DNA from: Syntrophomonas sp. | GTDB taxonomy: Bacteria > Bacillota > Syntrophomonadia > Syntrophomonadales > Syntrophomonadaceae | Assembly (NCBI GenBank): GCA_016841245.1 | Contig: JAENZN010000008.1 | Coordinates: forward strand, 1 to 64,000 | Direction of reading: 5' to 3' | Length of the DNA stretch: 64,000 nucleotides | Part shown: in pieces, positions 7,643-16,635 of the stretch | Position numbering within the stretch: position 1 is the first letter of the stretch | Layout of the letters: every line of letters begins with the position of its first letter | Notes under the pieces: generated by a model | Told to the model about the DNA's origin: nothing | The model's database searches: none | The model's input: the letters and a program-made list of their open reading frames with translations, nothing else | Made by a program: the position numbers and the translations under genes

Positions 7643-8365
7643 CTAGAACTGTATTATACCTTGTTTATACATATGCTTATACTTTTGATAATTCTTTTGA
7701 CTCATGTAAGCTATTATAGGACAATTTTCAATTGTAACTTGATAACTTCTACTCTTGGTATGCTTAATCATTAAAATTCTTGAGAGGTTTATGATATATG
7801 AATTATGTATCCTGGCAAACTGTGCAGGTAACAAACTTTCTAGTTCATTAAGACTGTAATTGGTTTCATACACATTCGTATCTGCATAAACAATAGTTCT
7901 CCTGCCGTTCTTTTCAATGCATGCAATTGAAGTAGGATTAAGTAGTAGCTTGCCTTCCTTTACTCTAATTGCTACCTTGCTATTTATTCGAGTGTTTATG
8001 TTTGAAATAATCTCAGTGATCAGATTAGAAAGTTTCTCCTTTTTTATAGGTTTTAATAAATAATCATACGGATGAACCGAATATGCATCCAGCGAATATT
8101 TGCGGTAGCCAGTAATAAAAACAAAGATAGTATGTGGACTTATGCTAGCTATTATTTTTGCAGTTTGGATGCCGTTATAGTAATCATCAGGACCCAACTG
8201 TATATCCAGTAGTGCAACTTGCGGCAAATAATTTTTAGCTGCTTCTATTGCTGATTGAGAATTATCCACCGCAATTACTTTATTTACTAAAGGATGTTTA
8301 CTCACAAAGAGCTCAAGAAATTTCAGGGTATACTTTTCATCTTCAAGTAAAAGTGCTGTTATCAT
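7643..8365 (-). CDS. LytTR-type response regulator, orphan
   Basis: The protein has 240 residues. Residues 1-120 form a receiver domain with acidic pocket LLEDE (about 6-10), phosphoacceptor D54 (ALLDIQL), T/G at VFITGY and K105 (LLKPIKK). Residues about 130-235 form a LytTR DNA-binding domain (VAIRVKEGKLLLNP..IACIEKNGRRTIVY, FARIHNSYIINLSRI). LytTR regulators usually pair with a sensor kinase controlling peptide signalling, cell-wall or virulence-type genes. No kinase is adjacent. The gene ends directly against the IS nest, so a partner may have been lost. The start is ATG at 8365 with a GAGGTGAAA ribosome site just upstream. Confidence 0.88.
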   Translation of the reverse strand: MITALLLEDEKYTLKFLELFVSKHPLVNKVIAVDNSQSAIEAAKNYLPQVALLDIQLGPDDYYNGIQTAKIIASISPHTIFVFITGYRKYSLDAYSVHPYDYLLKPIKKEKLSNLITEIISNINTRINSKVAIRVKEGKLLLNPTSIACIEKNGRRTIVYADTNVYETNYSLNELESLLPAQFARIHNSYIINLSRILMIKHTKSRSYQVTIENCPIIAYMSQKNYQKYKHMYKQGIIQF

Positions 8366-8451
8366 ATTTTCACCTCAGAGATTATTACTATTAAAAGTTT
8401 TATATTTTTATTAGGAGAATTGGATTCTATATTCTATACCTATTTCAAACT

Positions 8452-8478
8452 TCAATGATCAATGGCATTTCTTAACAT
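8452..8478 (-). CDS. Possible 8-residue mini-ORF ahead of the LytTR gene
   Basis: The minus strand has GGAGG (8486-8490), then ATG at 8478, then LRNAIDH and a stop at 8452. It lies 87 bp upstream of the LytTR start. A leader or signal peptide is possible, but chance is quite possible for so short a frame. Confidence 0.2.
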   Translation of the reverse strand: MLRNAIDH

Positions 8479-8498
8479 AACATTACCTCCGTTAGGAT

Positions 8499-8516
8499 AT
8501 ACAACCCAAGTTGTAT
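8499..8516. promoter_or_regulatory. 7-bp perfect inverted repeat upstream of the LytTR gene
   Basis: ATACAAC and GTTGTAT flank a 4-base spacer CCAA. It sits just upstream of the ribosome site of the mini-ORF, where an operator could lie. The 18-bp symmetry suits a dimeric DNA-binding protein, and the binder is unknown. Confidence 0.4.
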
Positions 8517-9354
8517 AGTGTTTTTCATTATCCCATCAGTTATAACCTTTATTCACACTCTCAGGGTAAGATACAAAGATAGAAAAAACTTAACTTAAGC
8601 GTAAAGTTGGCTTAGTTAAATAATACTATTCAGATCTTCCGCACAATTAATATTTATATTTTACCATATTTGTTTATTATCGTCAGTGCCTTAGTACAAA
8701 CGTCCGCGATTTAGATATGAATGACCGCTGAGAGGGCACAATCAGTCGCGTTTTAGTAATTTCCGAATATTCTGTAATCTTTTTTTAGATAATTATGGCT
8801 TACTAAACAAAATAACCTGTTTATAGCAAAATAAAAGTATGGTGCTCCATTGATTAGCAAGTGATTCTGTGTCTTTTAGACTCTCGGTTTTATCCGTCGT
8901 TGAGTTACTAAAATTCATAGGCTTACACTCCTTTCCTGCCAAGAGATACCGTTGGATAAGTCTGCATCGTTTCCGATTAGGGCAAACTTTGAACCCTTAT
9001 CCGATTCTATTACGGAATCGGCATTCGCTTTTTATCCATTTCGTCTTTACCAAGTTCCGCATAATACATAATTGTGAATGCCTTAGGAGCCACCTTTAAA
9101 CCGGTAGGAAAACATGATCAGCCCCAATATCGGCAGCTGCCTGTCCAGCAATTACCATTTGGGAGATAGCAAGCAATCTGTCTGTAAGCAAGAAAACACC
9201 ATCCTTTTAGAATATGATAAAGATTTATCCACCCCGGGTCAATCCTGCATTCCCAGGTATTTGCCAAAATATCCCGAATGGAGTTATTATTAAAATGTAA
9301 AATTGGATCAATTAATAATATAGATAGTATTTGATTCCGAAGGGAGCAGAAGTT
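8517..9354. other. Long stretch without a supported gene
   Basis: I see no convincing coding frame on either strand. One open plus-strand frame at 8869-9099 has no ribosome site and a composition unlike a protein. A hairpin with arms CCGATTC (9001-9007) and GAATCGG (9015-9021) followed by CATTCGCTTTTT could be a plus-strand terminator, but no gene is seen before it. The region is AT-rich and looks like decayed or intergenic DNA. Confidence 0.5.
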
Positions 9355-9759
9355 ATGATCGAAAAACATATCGTTACCTGTTTTTTGGAACATCAGTTTA
9401 AAATATTATTATTGAAAAGAAGTGATCGGGTAGGAACTTATGTCGGCCGCTGGGCCGGTATCAGCGGTTACATAGAAAACGGCTATACCAGCCTGCAGCA
9501 GGCTTATATTGAAATTAATGAAGAAACCGGGGTAACCCAGAATAACCTGGAGTTAAAGAAAATCGGTAATCCTTTCCCGGTAATAGATGAAAGTTTAAAC
9601 ACCAGATGGATAGTGCATCCTTTTCGCTTTGCCCTGGATAAAACCGAAAGAATAACAATAGACTGGGAACATATAGACCTGCAATGGATAAACCCGGAAG
9701 AAATAAACAGCTTTGAAACTGTACCCGGTCTGAGCCAGGCATGGGAGGCAGCAGTTTGA
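9355..9759 (+). CDS. Nudix-domain protein with an altered Nudix box
   Basis: This 134-residue Nudix-fold protein (EKHIVTCFLEHQFKILLLKR, then VGRWAGISGYIE) would be expected to hydrolyse nucleoside-diphosphate-linked compounds. The box reads G-YIENG-Y..A-YIEINEETGV: the EExG core is intact, but the first Glu is Tyr and the usual Arg-Glu has Ile for Arg. Activity may therefore be changed. ATG at 9355 with GGGAG 8 bases upstream is preferred over the TTG at 9331. The gene overlaps or abuts the following eIF2B-like gene, so the two probably act together. Confidence 0.75.
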   Translation: MIEKHIVTCFLEHQFKILLLKRSDRVGTYVGRWAGISGYIENGYTSLQQAYIEINEETGVTQNNLELKKIGNPFPVIDESLNTRWIVHPFRFALDKTERITIDWEHIDLQWINPEEINSFETVPGLSQAWEAAV

Positions 9760-10643
9760 ATGAAATCTTGACCCTCATTGAAAAAGTAAAAAATGACCGC
9801 CAGAACGGTGCCAGTCACCTGGCCCTGCAGTCCCTGGAGATCCTGAAAACTGCAGCTTATCAGAGCAGTGCAGTCAGCCCACAGCTGTGGGCTGAAGAAA
9901 TCATCGGATATGGACACCTGCTAATTGAAGCCCGCCCGGCTATGACCCCGATAAGCAGCCTGGTGAACGAATTTATCAGCATTATAAGAATAAAAGCCGC
10001 TGGCTGTGAAAATGAACCTGCTGCATTAAAGCAGCTGGCTTCTTCCGCCTCCGATCAGATTGCGGAGGACTTCAGACTGGCAAGAAAGACCGCGGTGCAG
10101 GAAGCAGCCACATTAATTAAAAATTCCAGTATCATCATGACCTGCAGCTTCAGTTCCACTGTATACGACGCCCTCATCCTGGCTCAAAAACAGGACAAAG
10201 ACTTTAGAGTCACCGCTACCCGCTCCTATTTCAATAACCGCTCCTATGGCGAAATGACCTGCGATCATCTGAGCAAACACCAGATCAGCTGTGATATCTG
10301 TGCTGACAATGAAATTCCCCGCCTCGCCGCCTCCGCCGATATGATCCTGCTGGGAGCAGATACCGTCTTCGCAGACGGTTCTCTAATCAATGGATACCCG
10401 TCTCTAAAGCTGGCACAAGCCGCATCCGAAGCAGGCACTCCCCTCTTCTCCATCTGTGATAGATACAAATACAGGGATACCCCAAACGAAGCAGAAACAT
10501 GGGAAGCAGGATTTGAAAAAATCGATGCTGGCTTAATAACCTACTTCATCACCGAATACGGATTGCTGATGCCTAGTGAGATAAGATGGGTATCTAAGAT
10601 AGGATGCTCGCTGATGGATTTTTATCGAGATATATCTGGTTAG
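9741..10643 (+). CDS. eIF-2B alpha/MtnA-like sugar-phosphate isomerase family protein
   Basis: This 300-residue protein of the eIF2B/ribose-1,5-bisphosphate isomerase/MtnA superfamily has an N-terminal helical half (about 1-110). Its Rossmann-like half carries IIMTCSFSSTVYDAL (about 131-145) and the LLGADTVFADGSLINGYPSLKLA-type loop with the conserved Asp and Gly-Ser...Asn. Archaeal relatives isomerise ribose 1,5-bisphosphate. The bacterial substrate is not known to me. The start may be ATG 9741 or TTG 9756, the latter with GGGAGG 7 bases upstream. Either way it overlaps the Nudix gene. The pair suggests salvage or repair of phosphorylated nucleosides or sugars. Confidence 0.75.
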   Translation: MGGSSLNEILTLIEKVKNDRQNGASHLALQSLEILKTAAYQSSAVSPQLWAEEIIGYGHLLIEARPAMTPISSLVNEFISIIRIKAAGCENEPAALKQLASSASDQIAEDFRLARKTAVQEAATLIKNSSIIMTCSFSSTVYDALILAQKQDKDFRVTATRSYFNNRSYGEMTCDHLSKHQISCDICADNEIPRLAASADMILLGADTVFADGSLINGYPSLKLAQAASEAGTPLFSICDRYKYRDTPNEAETWEAGFEKIDAGLITYFITEYGLLMPSEIRWVSKIGCSLMDFYRDISG

Positions 10644-10775
10644 TTTTGTGTTGATCTGATTTAGCTAGTAATTGCAAAATTCGGATATGGTTATTGCTGG
10701 TTATATATAATGAGAAATTCATCGATATTATTCAATTCACGATGGGGTTGTGTATTTCCCATAAAAACTAAATAA

Positions 10776-11285
10776 ATAGAGTTAGCATTAGTTTCAATTG
10801 GTCTTTGCGCAGCTGTTATTTTAACAGTTTTTTATTTAGTCTCACACTTAGGCATTAATCTGACAATCCCTGGAGTAACAAGACATATCATCCATCAAGA
10901 TGGAGTGCTTCTGCCTACCGACAGCTCGGTTTGGATGTACGTAGAAGCATTTAGAGGATTATTAGCCTGGTATTGGATTATTGGATTGTTAGGTCTTGGT
11001 CAGCGATTCTTGAATTTCACCAATCAATTTCTTGTTTATTCCAATGAAGCAGTACTCCCTTTTTACATTTTGCACCATACCATCATTCAGATTATTGGTT
11101 TTCCAATTATCCAGTGGAGCAGCAATATATTTATCAAGTTTTCTGTAATAGCAATCGCTTCATTTATAGTTATCATGATCATATATGAGTTATTAGTGAG
11201 GCGTTTGAATATACTTCGCTTTCTCTTTGGAATGAAATTGAAATACCAATATCATCCATTCACACCAACTTATAATAAATACTAA
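10776..11285 (+). pseudogene. Acyltransferase-3 family membrane protein, C-terminal remnant
   Basis: From the stop at 10773-10775 the frame is open for about 169 codons, but it starts without a plausible start codon. It encodes four hydrophobic segments (ISIGLCAAVILTVFYLV; GLLAWYWIIGLLGLG; LPFYILHHTIIQIIGF; FSVIAIASFIVIMIIYELL). The YSNEAVLPFYILHHTIIQ block is typical of the C-terminal end of acyltransferase-3 (O-acetyltransferase) proteins, which are normally 350-400 residues with 10 segments. The N-terminal half is missing. An internal GTG at 10905 gives a 126-residue ORF. Confidence 0.65.
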
Positions 11286-11300
11286 CGATGAAATGTTTCT

Positions 11301-11321
11301 CCACGTATAGCAGAAACGTGG
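11301..11321 (+). terminator. Hairpin after the acyltransferase remnant
   Basis: CCACGT (11301-11306) pairs with ACGTGG (11316-11321), followed by TTTAATC. It lies 16 bases after the remnant's stop, the right place for its old terminator. The T-run is short. Confidence 0.4.
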
Positions 11322-12133
11322 TTTAATCACTAAATACGGGAATGGAAGGGAATGTGTTTCGTAATGGCTACATTATTGCATTATCATATACTAATTGTTT
11401 ATCGTTTCTGGTTAAGATTTTTTCAATAGTATAAGCAATGATAATGACAGTAAGAGTTGGACGAGGGGTTATACATTTATTAGCCTGCCTTTTGTTACTC
11501 TTCAATCTGTCTTGTGTGACGTTTGTTTTGCCAATAGAGCCAGCGAAACGAAATTCATCAAGAACGTTAGTAGTGAAAGAATCGTAAATTTTGGATTTAC
11601 GCCCAGGCCGTGGATGTCAACGTAATCCATAATTGACGGCAGGGTAAGTACGGGCAAGAAATAGCCGGATAAATACCTCACTGAAATACAAATTCCGGCA
11701 GAAAAGCGGAAATATTTGCTGGCATATGATTGACTCTCACATGGTGTCAGGGGTTATTGTAAATTTGCATATTTGTTGAAAATGAAATGGAGGTAATGAA
11801 TTTTTTCCACCAGCAGGGTGAAGTGTGTGTCCGGAAGACGAATATCCTCCATATGTGTTTTCAGGGCACACCTTTTGAAATATTTCCGGGCAAAATATGC
11901 GGCTTTCAACTAAAGCACGGTAAATTTTCAATGGGTTTAAAAAATTAAATAGCAAATCCTAAATTTTAACTTGCATCTTCAGAAAAGATTAATCACAGGA
12001 ATTATCCCTACGCTAATTAGCGAAGCAATAGTCTGCAGTAGCAGACCAGCGAAACAGCTCACTATAACAATCGTGATCCGTTTTTATACGACGCTACCTT
12101 ACCAGGTCGGTTTCATTAATAATCTCTGCGCCC
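11322..12133. other. Stretch without a supported gene
   Basis: Only short frames in conflicting orientations are present. None has a ribosome site, conserved motif or coding-like composition that I can defend. No repeat ends, tRNA or rRNA segments were recognised. It is probably degenerate sequence between the accessory region and the copper operon. Confidence 0.5.
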
Positions 12134-12469
12134 TTATTTCTCTGCCTTGTTTGTCATTAATTTTTCCGGGTATGGTTCAAACTCACCGGTTTCTAATACG
12201 AGTCGCATTGATGATACCGTAATTCTGCCTGCATTTTCCAGGAATTTTTGTTCAAATCTGTTGTAGCTGTCTTCGGATATTAAACGAGCGCTGTTGGGTC
12301 GCTGCCGGTTTACCGTCCTGGTCAACAATTTTAAAAAGAAATCTTTTCCATTAGTTGATAAGTAAAATTGCATATCCTGTTTTTCTTCAATCGGAATCAA
12401 ATAATGCCTTTTTGCCTTCAGCGGAAAAGCTGGTGCTGGTGAGGCACTGGTATGTTCAAACTGACTCAA
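12134..12469 (-). CDS. Unrecognised 111-residue hypothetical ORF
   Basis: The product starts MSQFEHTSASPAPAFPLKAK and ends EFEPYPEKLMTNKAEK. It has charged, plausibly folded segments (DFFLKLLTRTVNRQRP, YNRFEQKFLENAGRITVSSMRLVLE) and no membrane span. No ribosome site is clear before the ATG. It could be a real small protein or a fragment of a longer decayed one. Confidence 0.3.
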   Translation of the reverse strand: MSQFEHTSASPAPAFPLKAKRHYLIPIEEKQDMQFYLSTNGKDFFLKLLTRTVNRQRPNSARLISEDSYNRFEQKFLENAGRITVSSMRLVLETGEFEPYPEKLMTNKAEK

Positions 12470-12569
12470 ATGATAACTATACTACTAGTTAAGTCTATTA
12501 GCTCGTTAGACAAATGGACAGGAATTTTCCCGCCCATTTAGTAAAAAATACTTAATATTAGTACTTAAA

Positions 12570-12600
12570 TTGACATATAGTATAGGGGGGTATACTATAT
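12570..12600 (+). promoter_or_regulatory. Promoter with CsoR-type palindromic operator
   Basis: A -35-like TTGACA (12570-12575) runs into a perfect inverted repeat: arms ATATAGTATA (12575-12584) and TATACTATAT (12591-12600) around six G residues. The right arm supplies the -10 region (TATACT or TACTAT). CsoR/RcnR-family repressors bind pseudo-palindromes with a central G/C tract, and a csoR-like gene begins 33 bp downstream. The site probably makes the copper operon self-repressed and Cu(I)-inducible. Confidence 0.8.
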
Positions 12601-12632
12601 TCATAAGATTTTATTAAGGGAGTGGCAGATAC

Positions 12633-12965
12633 ATGAATGAACAAGAAAATGCATGTTGTGGCTGCCAACAGGATGCAGAGACTGCTGAAAGGCTCAGCCA
12701 TCATGATGAAAAGACCATCCGGGAGCTGGTTACCCGATTGAATAGAATTGAAGGCCAGATACGCGGGATCAAAGGTATGATAGAACGCCATGTTTATTGT
12801 GATGATATTTTAAACCAAATGGCATCGGTCCAGTCAGCTTTAAACGGCGCTGCTAAACTGCTGCTGGAGAAACACATGAAATCCTGCGTACTGGAGCAGC
12901 TGCAAGCCGGTGATGAAAAAGTGATAGATGAGGTTGTAAAGACTATTTTTAAGTTGGTCAAATAA
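12633..12965 (+). CDS. csoR: CsoR-family metal-sensing repressor
   Basis: This 110-residue all-helical DUF156 protein has the family core TRLNRIEGQIRGIKGMIE. Its Cu(I)-binding triad is Cys in VYCDDIL, with His and Cys in KHMKSCV. CsoR tetramers release DNA when Cu(I) binds. The first gene of the operon, it sits behind a matching operator and 42 bases before copA. An extra N-terminal CCGC motif (residues about 8-11) is not needed for the fold and may add metal binding. Confidence 0.92.
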   Translation: MNEQENACCGCQQDAETAERLSHHDEKTIRELVTRLNRIEGQIRGIKGMIERHVYCDDILNQMASVQSALNGAAKLLLEKHMKSCVLEQLQAGDEKVIDEVVKTIFKLVK

Positions 12966-13007
12966 CTTGAATGCATAATAGGATTCTAAAAAAGAGTGGT
13001 GATAAGA

Positions 13008-15809
13008 ATGGCTGATAAGGCAGAGATGCAGGATCAGGAAATATCAAAGTCTCATATCTCCAAGGAATTTACAGTCCCGGTTTACGGAATGAGCTGCGAA
13101 CACTGTGTGAGCCGGGTAACCAGGGTGCTAACAAAACTGCCGGGGGTTGAAAATGTTCAGGTTTCTTTGGCAGACAGCAAAGCGGTGTTGACGGTTGGCA
13201 GCGACCAGACGGGAAGCAATGAAGCGGCCCAGGCCATTAAGAAAGCTGGTTATTCAACCGTGCCAATTCCCGATGAAGATACTCCAGGTCTCCTGCAGGA
13301 TAATGAAATTAAGCCCCGGGGGGAAGGGGCTGATTTAGCCACCTGCGGCATGAATGATGTAACCTGTGACCTGAATAAGCAAGCGGAACTTAGCACTGGT
13401 ACTGTACAAAGACAATATAAGGTAAACGGAATGACCTGTGCCAATTGCGCGCTAACCATCGAAAAAGGCCTGGGTAAGATGGAGGGTGTAAAATCGGCAG
13501 CGGTTAATTTTGCTTCGGAGAAGCTGACTCTGGAGATAGAACCAGGGGAAATCAGCGATGCTGAGATTATGGCAAAAATCAAGGATCTGGGTTATCGGGC
13601 TCAGGGTGAAAATGGCGAGGATGGTCACCTGCAGTTTAAAGTAAGCGGGATGACCTGCGGCAATTGCGCGCTGACGATTGAAAAGAAGCTTAAGGGAATG
13701 CCGGGTGTAAAAATGGCTGCAGTCAATTTTGCCAATGAAACCGTAACGGTTGAATATGATCCCGGCGAAGTAAATAAAACCGGTATTTTTAACCAGGTTA
13801 AAGACGCCGGGTACATTCCCCTGGAGAACGAGGATGAAAATCAGGAGGATAACGATGCGCTGAGGCAGCGCAACTGGCTAATATTCAGCGCGATTCTGTC
13901 TCTGCCGGTCATGCCGCTTATGTACCTTCCGATGACCACGGCATTAATGGTGACAATTCTGGCTCTGGCCACCATAGTGCAGTTTACTGCCGGCTGGACG
14001 TTTTATCATGGTGCTTACCAGGCTTTAAAAAATCGCTCGGCCAATATGGATGTCCTGGTGGCTATGGGGATCACAGCTGCTTATGGCTACAGCCTGATGA
14101 CCACTATAAATATGTTCTTCCCTGGTCTTTTCTTCACTGGACCCAATTTCTTCGATACCTCGGCCTTGCTGATTACCTTTGTACGGTTCGGCAAGTACCT
14201 GGAGGCCAAGGCCAAAGGACGGGCCGGGCAGGCTTTAAAACGCTTGCTGGAGCTGCAGGCTAATAAAGCCCGCCTGCTGGTTGACGGAGAAGAAAGAGAA
14301 ATAGCTGCCAACGAACTTACTATCGGGGATGTTTTTGTGGTCAAGCCCGGTGAGAGAATACCAGTGGACGGGGAGATATTGGAGGGCCGGGCCAGTATCG
14401 ACGAATCCATGCTGACCGGGGAGTCCATCCCGGTGGATAAAGAAGCCGGGAGTTCGGTAATCGGCGCTACCATCAATCGTTCCGGCAGTATTAAGGTTAA
14501 GACCACCAAAACCGGTAAAGATACGGTGCTGGCCGGGATAATAAAAATGGTGGAAGATGCCCAGGGAGTCAAGCCGCCCATCCAGCGTCTAGCTGATATG
14601 ATCGCCGGTTACTTTGTCCCTACAGTAGTAACTCTGGCTGTAATTACTTTTTTGGTTTGGTATTATGCCCTGCAGAGTACTTTTGTTTTTGCCCTCACTG
14701 CGGCTATCGCCGTATTGGTAATTGCCTGTCCCTGTGCGCTGGGTCTGGCGACTCCCACTGCGATAATGGTGGGCAGCGGTGTTGGTCTTAATCGGGGTCT
14801 GCTGTTTAAGTCGGCAGCGGTGCTGGAGTCTATCTCCAGTCTGCAGGCTATTGGCTTTGATAAAACCGGAACCCTGACTAAAGGCACTCCCGAAGTTACA
14901 GACATAGTTGCAGCAGGATCATTTGAAAGAAATGATATACTTCAGATTGCCGCTGCTGGAGAGAATCCTTCCATCCATCCCCTGGCCCAGGCAATTGTAA
15001 CCCGGGCCCGCCTTGAGGATATTGAGATTTCCAGCATTTCCGAATATGAAGAGGAGAGCGGTCACGGAATAGCCTGCATATATCAGGGCAAGACTTTGCT
15101 TATAGGTAATTTGCGGCATATGCAGAATCATGGTGTAGACACAAAGGAAATCGAAACCGATTTAGAACGTCTGGCCGGACAAGGAAAAACTACTATGCTG
15201 GTCGCTATTGATGGCTGCGGTATCGGGTTGATTGCCCTGGCTGATGTTATTAAAGAGACTACCCCGGAGGCGATTAAACGCCTGCAAAAACTGGGACTGA
15301 AAACATTCATGATTACCGGGGATAATAAGAGAGTCGCTCAGGTAGTGGGCCAGGAGGTAGGAATAGATGACATAGAGGCTGAAATACTGCCTCAGGATAA
15401 AATCAATATAGTCAAGAAATACCAGGCTCAAGGGCTGAAAGTGGGTATGGTAGGTGACGGAATCAATGATGCCCCGGCCCTGGCCCAGGCCGACATCGGA
15501 ATTGCCATCGGTTCCGGAACCGACGTAGCCAAGGAGACTGGGGATGTCATTCTGGTGCGCAATGATTTGCTGGATGTGGAAAGAGCTATAAGGCTGGGCC
15601 GAAAAACCTTGAATAAGATCAAACAGAATCTCTTTTGGGCGTTGATCTATAATATGGTGGGTATTCCGGTGGCAGCCGGCGTACTGTATCCTCTGACCGG
15701 GAAACTGCTGCCGCCGGAATGGGCTGGATTGGCGATGGCTTTTTCCTCGGTTTCGGTGGTTACCAATTCCCTGCTGCTCACCAATTATGGCAAGAAGCTG
15801 ATGGATTAA
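13008..15809 (+). CDS. copA: Cu(I)-exporting P1B-type ATPase CopA with three N-terminal metal-binding domains
   Basis: The inner-membrane copper exporter has about 933 residues. Three HMA domains carry GMSCEHC, GMTCANC and GMTCGNC (starting about residues 24, 140 and 212). Membrane helices and the actuator LTGES follow. Next come the transport-site CPC (IACPCALG), phosphorylation DKTGTLT, HP motif region (IHPLAQ) and GDGINDAPAL. ATG at 13008 follows a GAGTGGTGA ribosome site and is preferred over GTG at 12996. Most Gram-positive CopA proteins have one or two HMA domains, so three is on the high side. It is co-transcribed with csoR and followed by copZ. Confidence 0.95.
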   Translation: MADKAEMQDQEISKSHISKEFTVPVYGMSCEHCVSRVTRVLTKLPGVENVQVSLADSKAVLTVGSDQTGSNEAAQAIKKAGYSTVPIPDEDTPGLLQDNEIKPRGEGADLATCGMNDVTCDLNKQAELSTGTVQRQYKVNGMTCANCALTIEKGLGKMEGVKSAAVNFASEKLTLEIEPGEISDAEIMAKIKDLGYRAQGENGEDGHLQFKVSGMTCGNCALTIEKKLKGMPGVKMAAVNFANETVTVEYDPGEVNKTGIFNQVKDAGYIPLENEDENQEDNDALRQRNWLIFSAILSLPVMPLMYLPMTTALMVTILALATIVQFTAGWTFYHGAYQALKNRSANMDVLVAMGITAAYGYSLMTTINMFFPGLFFTGPNFFDTSALLITFVRFGKYLEAKAKGRAGQALKRLLELQANKARLLVDGEEREIAANELTIGDVFVVKPGERIPVDGEILEGRASIDESMLTGESIPVDKEAGSSVIGATINRSGSIKVKTTKTGKDTVLAGIIKMVEDAQGVKPPIQRLADMIAGYFVPTVVTLAVITFLVWYYALQSTFVFALTAAIAVLVIACPCALGLATPTAIMVGSGVGLNRGLLFKSAAVLESISSLQAIGFDKTGTLTKGTPEVTDIVAAGSFERNDILQIAAAGENPSIHPLAQAIVTRARLEDIEISSISEYEEESGHGIACIYQGKTLLIGNLRHMQNHGVDTKEIETDLERLAGQGKTTMLVAIDGCGIGLIALADVIKETTPEAIKRLQKLGLKTFMITGDNKRVAQVVGQEVGIDDIEAEILPQDKINIVKKYQAQGLKVGMVGDGINDAPALAQADIGIAIGSGTDVAKETGDVILVRNDLLDVERAIRLGRKTLNKIKQNLFWALIYNMVGIPVAAGVLYPLTGKLLPPEWAGLAMAFSSVSVVTNSLLLTNYGKKLMD

Positions 15810-15880
15810 ACAAGGATTTATTATGAAAACTTAACCACAATGGAAGACGTGCTTTAAATATGGCCAGGGAGGTGAAAACG

Positions 15881-16081
15881 ATGAGTGAGACTATATTAAA
15901 AATAGAAGGAATGAGCTGTAACCACTGCAAAGCAGCGGTAGAAGAAGCTCTTAAAGAGGTAGCGGGAGTAATCGGGGTCCAGGTGGATCTGGCTAAAAAT
16001 CAAGCTGTAGTCTCCGGTTCTCCGGAACACGCAGCTATGGTTAAAGCTGTTGATGAGGCTGGATTTAAAGTAGTTGAATAG
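15881..16081 (+). CDS. copZ: Copper chaperone CopZ
   Basis: This 66-residue single HMA domain has the GMSCNHC metal site and a ferredoxin-like fold pattern ending AVDEAGFKVVE. It hands Cu(I) to CopA and can relieve CsoR repression. GGGAGGTGAAAACG precedes the ATG at 15881, so this start is preferred over the upstream in-frame one at 15860. It is the last gene of the csoR-copA-copZ operon. Confidence 0.93.
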   Translation: MSETILKIEGMSCNHCKAAVEEALKEVAGVIGVQVDLAKNQAVVSGSPEHAAMVKAVDEAGFKVVE

Positions 16082-16250
16082 GAAAGACATCATTGAGGTA
16101 TTGCCGGGGGAGGACGGCCATGCAAACAAGCAAAGCCGACCTCCTAATTTTTTGGTCTTGTCATGAACGTTATAGCCAGACTAGCGTTCCGCAAGCCATC
16201 CCAAGGATCGACTCGCATATATTTTACGATACCGGACTTACATCTGACTC

Positions 16251-16563
16251 GTGGACGGAGAAGTTTTTGGATGTCATGGAAAAAAGAATGGAACAATTCC
16301 GTATTTTAATCTTGTTCCCACAAATGAAGAAACAGCTAAGCAGGACAACCATTTAGATAATTTCATAGTGTTTTATTATGGTTCACTGCTAAAACATGAA
16401 CCATTGGATGACGATCATGGATACGGTTTTACATGAATTGCAGCATCACCTGGAATCACAGGCAGGATTAGATGATTTAGCCCGTATGGAACTAGAAGAA
16501 CTAGCCAAAACCCTCGTCAGGAACAATAATAAAAATGATCCTCTGCTTGTTGAAATCTATTAA
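16251..16563 (+). pseudogene. Frameshifted zincin-like metallopeptidase remnant
   Basis: One frame (16251-16436) gives TIPYFNLVPTNEETAKQDNH, then LDNFIVFYYGSLLKHEPLDD before a stop. The overlapping frame (16396-16563) gives DTVLHELQHHLESQAGLDDL and ends EIY. The HELQH is an HExxH zinc site, and the layout (a strand with YYGSLL, then VLHE.xHHLESLAG) fits the small zincin-like metallopeptidase family (DUF1025-like). A frameshift around 16411-16425 separates the two halves. The assignment rests on the motif only. Confidence 0.45.
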
Positions 16564-16635
16564 TCATAATGTATAATAAGAGTAGCAAACACATGTTCGA
16601 TACTCGGGGTTAATTTTGAAAGTGGTGACTGACAA

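Noticed and set aside
8869-9099. 76-codon open frame on the plus strand
   Set aside because: No ribosome site, no family resemblance, and a Phe/Arg/His-rich composition unlike nearby proteins.
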